Below, piece after piece: positions 7,354 through 14,735 of a stretch of DNA of 17,731 bases. A program made the position numbers and the translations under genes. Each line of letters begins with the position of its first letter. Within the stretch, counting starts at the first letter, position 1. Origin of the DNA: Flavobacterium sp. (GTDB lineage: Bacteria; Bacteroidota; Bacteroidia; Flavobacteriales; Flavobacteriaceae); assembly GCF_030146175.1 (NCBI RefSeq), contig NZ_JASLCE010000066.1, forward strand, positions 1-17,731. The letters are read 5' to 3'. The notes below the pieces were generated by a model. The model was not told the DNA's origin. It did not search any database and saw only the letters and a program-made list of their open reading frames with translations.

Positions 7354-9276
7354 ATGAAAAACCCCATTGCAGAAAGAATAGCGGATTTTTTAAAACACTA
7401 TCCCCCTTTTACCAGTTTAACTTACCAGGAATTAGTGGCTATTTCCGAACATATCAGTGTTAAATATCTGGAAAAACACCAGATCCTTTTTAAAGTGGGC
7501 GATGCTACCCATAGTGATTTTTATGTGGTTGCAAACGGTGCAATCGGGCTATCGGTTATTTCCGATGCGGAAGAATTCCTGATCGATAAATGCGATGAGG
7601 GCGATATTCTGGGATTGCGTCCTTTTTTTGCTAAAAACAATTACCTGATGACGGCAAAAGCCCGTGAGGAAAGTATCGTATATGCGATTCCAATAGCGGT
7701 TTTTCAGCCCTATGTGGCTAATAATACAAATGTGCAGAATTTCCTGCTGGAAAGTTTTGCCTCCAATACGCGTAATCCGTATGACAAGGATCACCGCGGA
7801 AAATTAATTTCGGAAAATATTATTTTCGACGAACAAAGCGCTACGGATATCCAGTATTTTCAGCCTATTAAATATACTAAAAACCCGATTACAGCCAGTT
7901 CCAGCGATATCATCAAACATATTGCGCAAACGATGTCCAATAGTCGTATTGGCAGTGTGATCATTCATGATAATCAGTTGCCGATCGGGATTATAACCGA
8001 TAAGGATTTGCGTTCCAAAATTGCCACCGGATTGTTTTCAATCGATACAACGGCTGATAAAATCATGTCGTCGCCGGTCATTACCGTACCGGAAAATATT
8101 TCGATTGCCGAAGCGCAGATGATGCTGTTAAAACACAATGTTGGTCATTTATGTGTGACTCGCGACGGAACGGAAAAAAGCCCGGCCACCGGTATTATTA
8201 CCGAACACGATATTGTGGCGGCACAAGCCAATAATCCGGGAATTCTATTAAAATTAACCCGTCGGGCCACACGTTCGAAAGAATTAAAAGCCGTTCGGGA
8301 TAAACTGACCGATCTGATACAGAATTCAATCGATAAAAATATCCCGATCACGCATATTACCAGTGTTGCTGCCGAAATCAATATTGCCCTGACAAAAAGA
8401 GCAATCGATCTGGCAATTGAAAAAATGGAAACACCACCTCCTACCCGTTTTGCCTGGTTTAACCTGGGAAGTCAGGGGCGAAAAGAACAGTTGTTATTGA
8501 CCGATGTCGACAATATTCTGATCTTCGAAGATGTGGAAGCCGAACGTTATGACGATGTAAAACAATACTTTTTACAATTGGCAGAAAAGGTTATCGAAAC
8601 TTTGGAAAAAATCGGTTACGAACCGTGTCCACAAGGACTTATGGCAAACAATGAGCTTTGGTGTAAATCACTGACAGACTGGATTAAACAATACAATACA
8701 TGGATTAATACTCCAGGTGAAAAAGGAATTAATCTCAGTACGATTTTCTTTGATTACGATCTGATTCATGGTGATGTTTCCTTTGAAAATTCCCTAACGG
8801 AAAGCATTTTTAACAGCACCGATAACAACCAGTTGTTCTATGCATTTTTAGGAACCAATGCCATCAAAAAACCGGCTCCACTAGGTTTCTTCCGACAGTT
8901 TTTACTGGAACAGGACGAAGAACACAAAGATGCTTTTGATATTAAAAACAGAGCCATCATGCCATTGGTCGACGCCGCACGTGTGTTAACCATTAGTCGT
9001 GGTATTAAAGGAATTACCAATACGTATCAGCGTTTTAAAAAGCTGGCGGATATGGAAGAACAAAATTCCGATTTGTATCTGGAGTGTGCCGAGGCATTTA
9101 ATACGTTAACTTGGTTCCGAACCGACGAAGGCTTGCAAAACAATTCCAACGGAGGTTATATCAACATGCAGGAACTTTCGAAAGTGGATAAGGTAAAACT
9201 TAAAAACTGCTTTCAACCGATAAACGACATACAGGATTTGATTAAAAACCGCTTTCAATTGACCTATTTCACATAA
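7354..9276 (+). CDS. cNMP-binding / CBS / DUF294 nucleotidyltransferase-like protein
   Basis: A cytosolic multi-domain regulatory protein of 640 residues. In order: a cyclic-nucleotide-binding (CAP-ED) fold at about 10-130; two CBS domains at about 168-225 and 232-295, which usually bind adenosine nucleotides; a DUF294 nucleotidyltransferase domain with G372-S373-x-G-R and the acidic pair Asp384/Asp386 (TDVDN); and the DUF294 substrate-binding C-terminal domain to about 630. The nucleotidyltransferase core is the fold used by GlnD-type enzymes, and its G-S and D-x-D residues are intact, so it may transfer a nucleotide to a protein. The target is unknown. The exonuclease gene starts 4 nt after its stop. 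From memory the same pair accompanies acs/actP genes in several Proteobacteria; here it lies convergent to an acs cluster, so a role in controlling acetate use is plausible inference. Confidence 0.9.
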   Translation: MKNPIAERIADFLKHYPPFTSLTYQELVAISEHISVKYLEKHQILFKVGDATHSDFYVVANGAIGLSVISDAEEFLIDKCDEGDILGLRPFFAKNNYLMTAKAREESIVYAIPIAVFQPYVANNTNVQNFLLESFASNTRNPYDKDHRGKLISENIIFDEQSATDIQYFQPIKYTKNPITASSSDIIKHIAQTMSNSRIGSVIIHDNQLPIGIITDKDLRSKIATGLFSIDTTADKIMSSPVITVPENISIAEAQMMLLKHNVGHLCVTRDGTEKSPATGIITEHDIVAAQANNPGILLKLTRRATRSKELKAVRDKLTDLIQNSIDKNIPITHITSVAAEINIALTKRAIDLAIEKMETPPPTRFAWFNLGSQGRKEQLLLTDVDNILIFEDVEAERYDDVKQYFLQLAEKVIETLEKIGYEPCPQGLMANNELWCKSLTDWIKQYNTWINTPGEKGINLSTIFFDYDLIHGDVSFENSLTESIFNSTDNNQLFYAFLGTNAIKKPAPLGFFRQFLLEQDEEHKDAFDIKNRAIMPLVDAARVLTISRGIKGITNTYQRFKKLADMEEQNSDLYLECAEAFNTLTWFRTDEGLQNNSNGGYINMQELSKVDKVKLKNCFQPINDIQDLIKNRFQLTYFT

Positions 9277-9280
9277 TATT

Positions 9281-9886
9281 ATGGTATTAGACTGGCTTAC
9301 AGGAAAAGACATCCCGCAATTTTGGAAACAATATTTGGCCCATTTTGACAAAGAAGAACAAAACGGACCGAAGCGCTATATTGTTTTTGACACCGAAACG
9401 ACCGGCTTGGATTGGAAAGATGATGTCATCCTTTCCATAGGCGCTATTTCGGTGGTTAATGACGAAATTAAAGTGGGTGATTTTTTTGAAGCCTTCCTAA
9501 AACAGGATGTTTTTAATCCGGAAAATGCTATTCTGACCGGAATTTTAAAAGAAGGTAAAGAAGAAAAGATTATCGAAGCAGAAGCGATTATCCGTTTCCT
9601 TGATTTTATAAAAGATGCTACTCTGGTGGGACATAACATCAATTTTGATGTCGAAATGATCAATCAGGCGCTGAAACGTTTGAATCTTGGTAAACTTAAA
9701 AATGTCATGTTGGATGTAGATGTGATGTATCAGAAATTTAAAAATCTTCCGGAAGACAAACATCACAATCTGGATGAACTATGCGACATCTTTAAAATCA
9801 AAAAAAGCGACCGCCATACGGCTTCCGGTGATGCCTATATTATTGCTTTGTTATTTTTAAAACTAAAACGGAAACTGAAATTATAA
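9281..9886 (+). CDS. 3'-5' exonuclease, DEDDh family (PolC/DnaQ-like)
   Basis: A cytosolic metal-dependent exonuclease of 201 residues consisting essentially of one exonuclease domain. The DEDDh residues are all present: Asp37 and Glu39 (FDTETTG), Asp123 (GHNINFD), His179 and Asp184 (HTASGD). Proteins of this shape are often annotated as DNA polymerase III epsilon subunit, but this one stands alone, so a proofreading role is not implied; it could act on DNA, RNA or small nucleotides. About 30 residues precede the domain. It is coupled to the CBS/DUF294 gene (4-nt gap), and a joint function of nucleotidyl transfer and exonucleolytic removal is a tempting but untested idea. Its last codons overlap the end of the convergent membrane-protein gene by 6 nt, with no terminator between them. 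Confidence 0.92.
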   Translation: MVLDWLTGKDIPQFWKQYLAHFDKEEQNGPKRYIVFDTETTGLDWKDDVILSIGAISVVNDEIKVGDFFEAFLKQDVFNPENAILTGILKEGKEEKIIEAEAIIRFLDFIKDATLVGHNINFDVEMINQALKRLNLGKLKNVMLDVDVMYQKFKNLPEDKHHNLDELCDIFKIKKSDRHTASGDAYIIALLFLKLKRKLKL

Positions 9887-10369
9887 GGTATCGGAACACA
9901 TTTCTAATTGACAATATTCCAGGATTTCTTTATAATTCCGGACATAATACTCTGATATTTTTATCTTGACATTGGGATTACTTCTGTCTCTTAGAATAAA
10001 AAAACGGTTTTCATGCTTTTTTAAATTACCGCCTTGCTCTTCTTTTTCCCTTTCTACAATAATGTTGTTTTTATGGATCGAATCAGGTTTGGTAAAAACC
10101 CGTTTAATTTTCAAGGTATCCCCTTCTATTTTTAGCCGTATATAGTTTTTATAAAGCTGTCTCGAAAATACGATTAACGGGATAAATCCCAATAGACTCA
10201 TAAGAATATCACATAATCTGCTCTCCATGCTTATCGAATAGACAAAACATCCATGCAGATTAACATCAATAACAAAATTTATCGTAAAAATTAGTAGTAA
10301 TGCATAAATCATAAAAACTATAAAAATGCGGTGCTTATACTTTATTTTATATTGATCCGGATTTCGCAT
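9881..10369 (-). CDS. Hypothetical two-helix membrane protein
   Basis: A 162-residue protein not recognised as a named family. A basic N-terminus (YKIKYKHR) is followed by two hydrophobic helices at about residues 15-36 and 52-70, then a cytosolic-looking domain of about 90 residues with alternating strand pattern (LKIEGDTLKIKRVF and IKISEYYV). This two-helix plus beta-rich layout resembles small bacterial PH-like membrane proteins, but that is only a shape argument. It lies between the exonuclease, with which it overlaps tail-to-tail by 6 nt, and the acs terminator at 10474-10506, so it must use its own promoter in the 104 bp upstream; no clear one was found. It is somewhat more A/T-rich than its neighbours, which would fit a recent insertion between two acetate-related units. 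Confidence 0.75.
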   Translation of the reverse strand: MRNPDQYKIKYKHRIFIVFMIYALLLIFTINFVIDVNLHGCFVYSISMESRLCDILMSLLGFIPLIVFSRQLYKNYIRLKIEGDTLKIKRVFTKPDSIHKNNIIVEREKEEQGGNLKKHENRFFILRDRSNPNVKIKISEYYVRNYKEILEYCQLEMCSDTL

Positions 10370-10473
10370 GTTTTTGAGTTTAATTAAAACAATAAATAGA
10401 ATTCATAAAACACTAATTGACAACATAACGACTATAAATATCCTTATTTTGATCTATTTGTCTATCCGTTAAC

Positions 10474-10506
10474 AAAAAAGCATCCTACTAAGTAGGATGC
10501 TTTTTT
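10474..10506 (-). terminator. Intrinsic terminator of the acs operon
   Basis: A near-perfect inverted repeat with 16-nt arms (10474-10489 and 10491-10506) around a single base; the physical hairpin would be a 14-bp stem with a CTTAG loop on the minus strand, followed by T residues. It begins 22 nt after the acs stop codon, on the correct side to end the whole 17622-10528 transcription unit. Confidence 0.9.
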
Positions 10507-10527
10507 AAATATCAAACCAAAAAGGAA

Positions 10528-12435
10528 TTACAAACGTTCGTTTTTAATTTCTTCTACGATTTCAGGATTTAATAAGGTTGTGATATCTCCAAAGTTCGAG
10601 AAATCGCCTTCCGCGATCTTACGCAAAATACGGCGCATGATTTTTCCGGAACGCGTTTTTGGTAATCCCGATACGAATTGGATCTTGTCCAGTTTGGCAA
10701 TGGGTCCGATATGACTCGCTACGTGTTCGTTGATCTCTTTTCGCAGGTTATCACGATCACGGTACTCTCCGATTTCTTTTAAGATAATAAAACCATACAA
10801 AGCATTTCCTTTGATATCATGCGGGAAACCTACGATAGCCGATTCTGCCACTGCCGGATGTTCGTTAATCGCATCTTCAATTGGCGCGGTTCCTAAGTTA
10901 TGACCGGAAACAATCACCACATCGTCTACCCGACCGGTGATTCGATAATATCCGACTTCATCACGCAAAGCACCGTCACCGGTAAAATATTTACCCGGGA
11001 AAGCCGAGAAATACGTTTCTTTATAACGCTGATGATCACCCCAAATTGTACGGGCAATCGACGGCCATGGGAATTTGACACACAAGCTACCTACAACCTG
11101 GTTCCCTTCGATTTCGTTGCGTTTTTCGTCCATCAATACCGGCTGAATTCCCGGTAATGGTAAGGTCGCATAGGTCGGTTTGGTTGGTGTTACAAATGGA
11201 ACCGGAGAAATCATAATACCACCCGTTTCGGTTTGCCACCAGGTATCGACAATCGGACATTTTTTCTTTCCGACATGATCATTATACCAGTGCCACGCCT
11301 CTTCGTTGATCGGTTCTCCTACGGATCCGATTACTTTTAAAGAGGATAAATCGTGTTTATCCACCCATTCGGTACTTTCTTTGGCTAACGAACGGATTGC
11401 TGTTGGTGCGGTATAAAACTGACTCACTTTATGTTTGTCGATCACATCCCAAAAACGTCCGAAATCCGGATACGACGGTACACCTTCAAAGATTACGGTC
11501 GTAGCGCCGTTTAAAAGTGGTCCGTATAAAATATAGGAATGTCCGGTTATCCAGCCAATATCGGCCGTACACCAGTAAATATCGTTTTCTTCGTAATTGA
11601 ATATGTTTTTAAACGTATAGGCGGTATACACCATATAACCTGCCGTAGTATGCAACATTCCTTTCGGTTTTCCGGTCGAACCGGACGTATACAGGATAAA
11701 TAACGGATCTTCCGCATCCATAATTTCGGCTACATTATTCGGAATCGCTTCATCCAGTAAGGGTTGCAACCATAAATCGCGACCTTCTTTCATTTTTACT
11801 TCCGTGTTTGTTCTTTTAGCAACCAACACACTGGTAACCGTTGGACATTTTTCAAGGGCTTCATCCACAATCGATTTTAGGTCGATGGTTTTGTTACCTC
11901 TATAAGCTCCATCGGAAGTGATTACCATTTTACAACCGCAGTCGATTACACGGGAGGCGATTGCCGAAGCTGAAAATCCGGCGAAAACAACCGAATGAAT
12001 CGCTCCAATCCGCGCACAGGCCAACACAGCCACGGCCAATTCCGGAATCATCGGTAAATAAATACAGATACGATCGCCTTTTTTAATGCCCTGTTCGCGC
12101 AATACATTGGCCATTTTAGCCACACGGTCATACAATTCGTTATAGGTTATATATTGAGCCGGTTCTTTCGGATCGTTCGGCTCAAAAATAATCGCGTTTT
12201 TATTCCCTCTTTTGGCCAAATGACGGTCAATACAGTTTTTAGTAATGTTGACTTTCGCATTGGTAAACCATTTAATATCGGCTTCGGCCATATCAAACTC
12301 CATTACTTTATCCCAGGTTTGGTACCATGTAAAATTTTCTTCGGCAATTTTTCCCCAGAATTTACGTGGCTCCCGGATCGATTTTTTATAGTGTTTGAAG
12401 TATTCTTCTAAGTTGTTTATTTTATAATAACTCAT
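10528..12435 (-). CDS. acs: Acetyl-CoA synthetase (AMP-forming)
   Basis: A cytosolic enzyme that activates acetate with ATP and CoA to acetyl-CoA, AMP and PPi. It has 635 residues, close to the usual 650. The P-loop-like motif YTSGSTGKPKG starts at Tyr249; the acetate pocket keeps the Acs pattern (GWITGHSY, then VGEPIN, then DTWWQTETG with the size-limiting Trp); the catalytic lysine is Lys598 in PKTRSGKIMRR, the site that Gcn5-type acetyltransferases modify in other bacteria. In the hinge-following segment VSGHNLGTAPIED an Asn (513) replaces the Arg of the Salmonella enzyme. It is the last gene of the cluster, 23 nt after the related ligase, and ends at a strong hairpin. The symporter-kinase and response regulator upstream suggest two-component control by acetate. 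Confidence 0.96.
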   Translation of the reverse strand: MSYYKINNLEEYFKHYKKSIREPRKFWGKIAEENFTWYQTWDKVMEFDMAEADIKWFTNAKVNITKNCIDRHLAKRGNKNAIIFEPNDPKEPAQYITYNELYDRVAKMANVLREQGIKKGDRICIYLPMIPELAVAVLACARIGAIHSVVFAGFSASAIASRVIDCGCKMVITSDGAYRGNKTIDLKSIVDEALEKCPTVTSVLVAKRTNTEVKMKEGRDLWLQPLLDEAIPNNVAEIMDAEDPLFILYTSGSTGKPKGMLHTTAGYMVYTAYTFKNIFNYEENDIYWCTADIGWITGHSYILYGPLLNGATTVIFEGVPSYPDFGRFWDVIDKHKVSQFYTAPTAIRSLAKESTEWVDKHDLSSLKVIGSVGEPINEEAWHWYNDHVGKKKCPIVDTWWQTETGGIMISPVPFVTPTKPTYATLPLPGIQPVLMDEKRNEIEGNQVVGSLCVKFPWPSIARTIWGDHQRYKETYFSAFPGKYFTGDGALRDEVGYYRITGRVDDVVIVSGHNLGTAPIEDAINEHPAVAESAIVGFPHDIKGNALYGFIILKEIGEYRDRDNLRKEINEHVASHIGPIAKLDKIQFVSGLPKTRSGKIMRRILRKIAEGDFSNFGDITTLLNPEIVEEIKNERL

Positions 12436-12458
12436 AGTGTGTTTATTTTTTTCATATT

Positions 12459-14354
12459 CTATTTAAATGCACCGATGCCATAGGTTGTAAAGGCTTCGGT
12501 TACTTCACCGATGATGGTTTCGTCATCGATGGTGGACGGGATTTGGTATTTTTCACCATCTACTATACTTCGCAGTAATTTGCGAAGGATTTTCCCGGAA
12601 CGGGTTTTCGGTAAACGCTGCACAACGATCACATTTCGCAACGAAGCGACAGCGCCTATTTTTTCGCGGACAAGCTGAACAACTTCATATTCCAGTTGAA
12701 AATGTTCGGTTGCATCCCCCGATTTAATAACGGCCAATGCCAATGGAATCTGACCTTTTAAGGCATCGTTAATTCCTATAACGGCACATTCGGCCACTGC
12801 ATTGTGTGACGCTACAATTTCTTCCATTTCGGCAGTCGAAAGACGGTGTCCCGCAACATTGATCACATCATCTACACGACCGGTTATGTAAATATAACCT
12901 TCGTTGTCTTTGTAACCACCGTCGCCCGAAAAATAATAGCCCGGGAAACGGGTTAAATACCCGGCTTTAAAGCGGTTTTCGTCTTCCCAAAGACCCAACA
13001 TGGTTCCCGGCGGCAAAGGTAGTTTTATTACCACATATCCTTCTTCATTTGGCGCTAATTCTTTTCCGTTTTCGTCAAAAATAACGATTTCATAACCGGT
13101 AACGGCTTTCCCGGCCGATCCGGGTTTTACCGGTAGGTATTCCACTCCCATCATGTTGGCAATCATCGGCCATCCGGATTCCGTCTGCCACCAATGATCA
13201 ATAACTGGAACCGGTACGTGTTGTCGGTACCATTCCAGCGTAGCCACATCACAACGCTCACCGGCTAAAAACTGTATTTTCAGATAACTTAAATCGTATT
13301 TTTTGATAAAGTTCCCGTCGGGATCTTCTTTTTTAATGGCGCGAATGGCTGTTGGCGCGGTAAACATAATGCGTACTTTGTGTTCGGCAATGATCCGCCA
13401 ATAGGTACTCGCATCCGGAGTTTTAATCGGTTTCCCTTCGAAGATGACAGTTGTATTACGGTTTAACAACGGGCCGTATAAAATATAACTATGTCCTACC
13501 GCCCATCCCATATCGGATGCCGCCCAAAATGTTTCGCCTTCCGGAATGTCGTATACATATTGCATCGTAAATTTAAGTGCTGTCGCATAACCTCCTGTAT
13601 CTCTTACAATTCCTTTTGGTTTTCCCGTAGTCCCGGAAGTGTACAAAATATAAAGCGGATGGGTAGCCGCTACCGGAACACAAGGGACTTCTTCTGATTG
13701 TGCAACTAATTTTTCATAATCGACATCATAGTCCTGAAACGGAATTTTCGCTCCTAATTTCCGATTAAAGATGATCACTTTTTCCGGTTTATGCGCTGCC
13801 ATTTCAATCGCTTCGTCAACCAAAGGTTTATAAGCGATCAATCGGTCGATTTCAATTCCCGAAGAGGCTGTAATAATGGCTTTGGGTTTGGAATCGTCAA
13901 TTCGGATGGCCAATTCGTGCGGGGCAAATCCGCCAAAAACCATCGAATGTGTCACGCCTATACGGGCACAGGCCAACATGGCAAAAGCCACCTGCGGAAT
14001 CATGGGCATATAAATTACCGCCGTATCACCTTTGGTCAATCCTAAAGCCGTTAATCCGCCAGCCAATTTTGCCACTTCGGATTTTACTTCGTGAAACGTA
14101 TATTTTCGTATCGTTTGGGTTACGGGTGAATCGTAGATAAAAGCCACCTGATCGCCATGACCATCCTGAATGTGCTTGTCGATCGTTAAATAGCAAATAT
14201 TCAGTTCGCCATCGGCAAACCATAACGGATAACCGTTTTTGTCCTGCGACAGTATCGTTTGTGGCCGCGTATACCATTCCAGTACATCGGCCTGTTCTTT
14301 CCAGAAGCCTTCGGGATCATCCAGACTTCGTTGGTAAAATTCATTATAATTCAT
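12459..14354 (-). CDS. prpE: Propionyl-CoA synthetase-like acyl-CoA ligase (PrpE/ACSS3 type)
   Basis: A cytosolic AMP-forming ligase of 631 residues, paralogous to the acs gene after it. The ATP motif YTSGTTGKPKG begins at Tyr238 and the catalytic lysine is Lys588 (PKTRSGKILRK). Distinctive stretches GWAVGHSYILYGPLL, TAPTAIRAIKKEDP, LAGERCD and DHWWQTESG match PrpE and the mammalian ACSS3 group more than Acs. At the three small-pocket positions where Acs has Val, Thr, Val, this protein has Ala, Val, Ala, which would enlarge the pocket, while the limiting Trp is kept; propionate, perhaps also butyrate or acetate, is the expected substrate. It starts 14 nt after the response regulator and ends 23 nt before acs, so it is co-transcribed with both. 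No methylcitrate-cycle gene is in the window, so the fate of propionyl-CoA is not shown. Confidence 0.85.
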   Translation of the reverse strand: MNYNEFYQRSLDDPEGFWKEQADVLEWYTRPQTILSQDKNGYPLWFADGELNICYLTIDKHIQDGHGDQVAFIYDSPVTQTIRKYTFHEVKSEVAKLAGGLTALGLTKGDTAVIYMPMIPQVAFAMLACARIGVTHSMVFGGFAPHELAIRIDDSKPKAIITASSGIEIDRLIAYKPLVDEAIEMAAHKPEKVIIFNRKLGAKIPFQDYDVDYEKLVAQSEEVPCVPVAATHPLYILYTSGTTGKPKGIVRDTGGYATALKFTMQYVYDIPEGETFWAASDMGWAVGHSYILYGPLLNRNTTVIFEGKPIKTPDASTYWRIIAEHKVRIMFTAPTAIRAIKKEDPDGNFIKKYDLSYLKIQFLAGERCDVATLEWYRQHVPVPVIDHWWQTESGWPMIANMMGVEYLPVKPGSAGKAVTGYEIVIFDENGKELAPNEEGYVVIKLPLPPGTMLGLWEDENRFKAGYLTRFPGYYFSGDGGYKDNEGYIYITGRVDDVINVAGHRLSTAEMEEIVASHNAVAECAVIGINDALKGQIPLALAVIKSGDATEHFQLEYEVVQLVREKIGAVASLRNVIVVQRLPKTRSGKILRKLLRSIVDGEKYQIPSTIDDETIIGEVTEAFTTYGIGAFK

Positions 14355-14368
14355 GGTAAGTGGTTGTT

Positions 14369-14734
14369 TTAGTCCGTTAGCAATTCGTTGGTTTGCTCTA
14401 CCAGTTTTTTGACCGAAAAGGGCTTGGTCATATATAAATCGGCACCTAATGAAAGGCCTCTTTCAATATCTTTTTCCTTGTTTTTAGCCGACAGAAATAT
14501 GACTTTACAATGCTGTAAACGCTCGTCTTTTTTAATCTGCTCGAGTGTCGCAAAACCGTCGACCATCGGCATCATGACATCGAGTATAATAATATCGGGC
14601 TGCTGGACTTTTAAAATTTCCAGCGCTTCCTGTCCGTCACGGGCAATAAATACCTCGTAATTGTTCTTTTTAAAGGTGTACTCCAACGACATGACGATAT
14701 TCGGTTCGTCGTCTACAATTAAAATTTTCCGCAT
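14369..14734 (-). CDS. Single-domain (CheY-like) response regulator
   Basis: A cytosolic receiver protein of 121 residues with no output domain. The phosphorylation set is complete: Asp8-Asp9 acidic pair, phospho-acceptor Asp52 (LDVMMP), Ser82 and Lys104 (TKP). The ATG at 14734 follows the kinase stop by one nucleotide; another in-frame ATG at 14743 overlaps the stop and adds MNK. A much longer frame reaching 14962 only runs through the kinase C-terminal coding region and would spoil the receiver fold start, so it was not used. It is almost certainly the partner of the kinase upstream. The proteobacterial CrbR partner carries a LuxR-type DNA-binding domain; this one does not, so it must act through another protein, or as a phosphate relay or sink. 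The propionyl-CoA-synthetase-like gene follows after 14 nt. Confidence 0.93.
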   Translation of the reverse strand: MRKILIVDDEPNIVMSLEYTFKKNNYEVFIARDGQEALEILKVQQPDIIILDVMMPMVDGFATLEQIKKDERLQHCKVIFLSAKNKEKDIERGLSLGADLYMTKPFSVKKLVEQTNELLTD

Positions 14735-14735
14735 C

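Noticed and set aside
9281..9886. Replicative proofreading subunit (dnaQ)
   Set aside because: The protein is a short stand-alone exonuclease in an acetate-linked setting; only the nuclease fold is supported.
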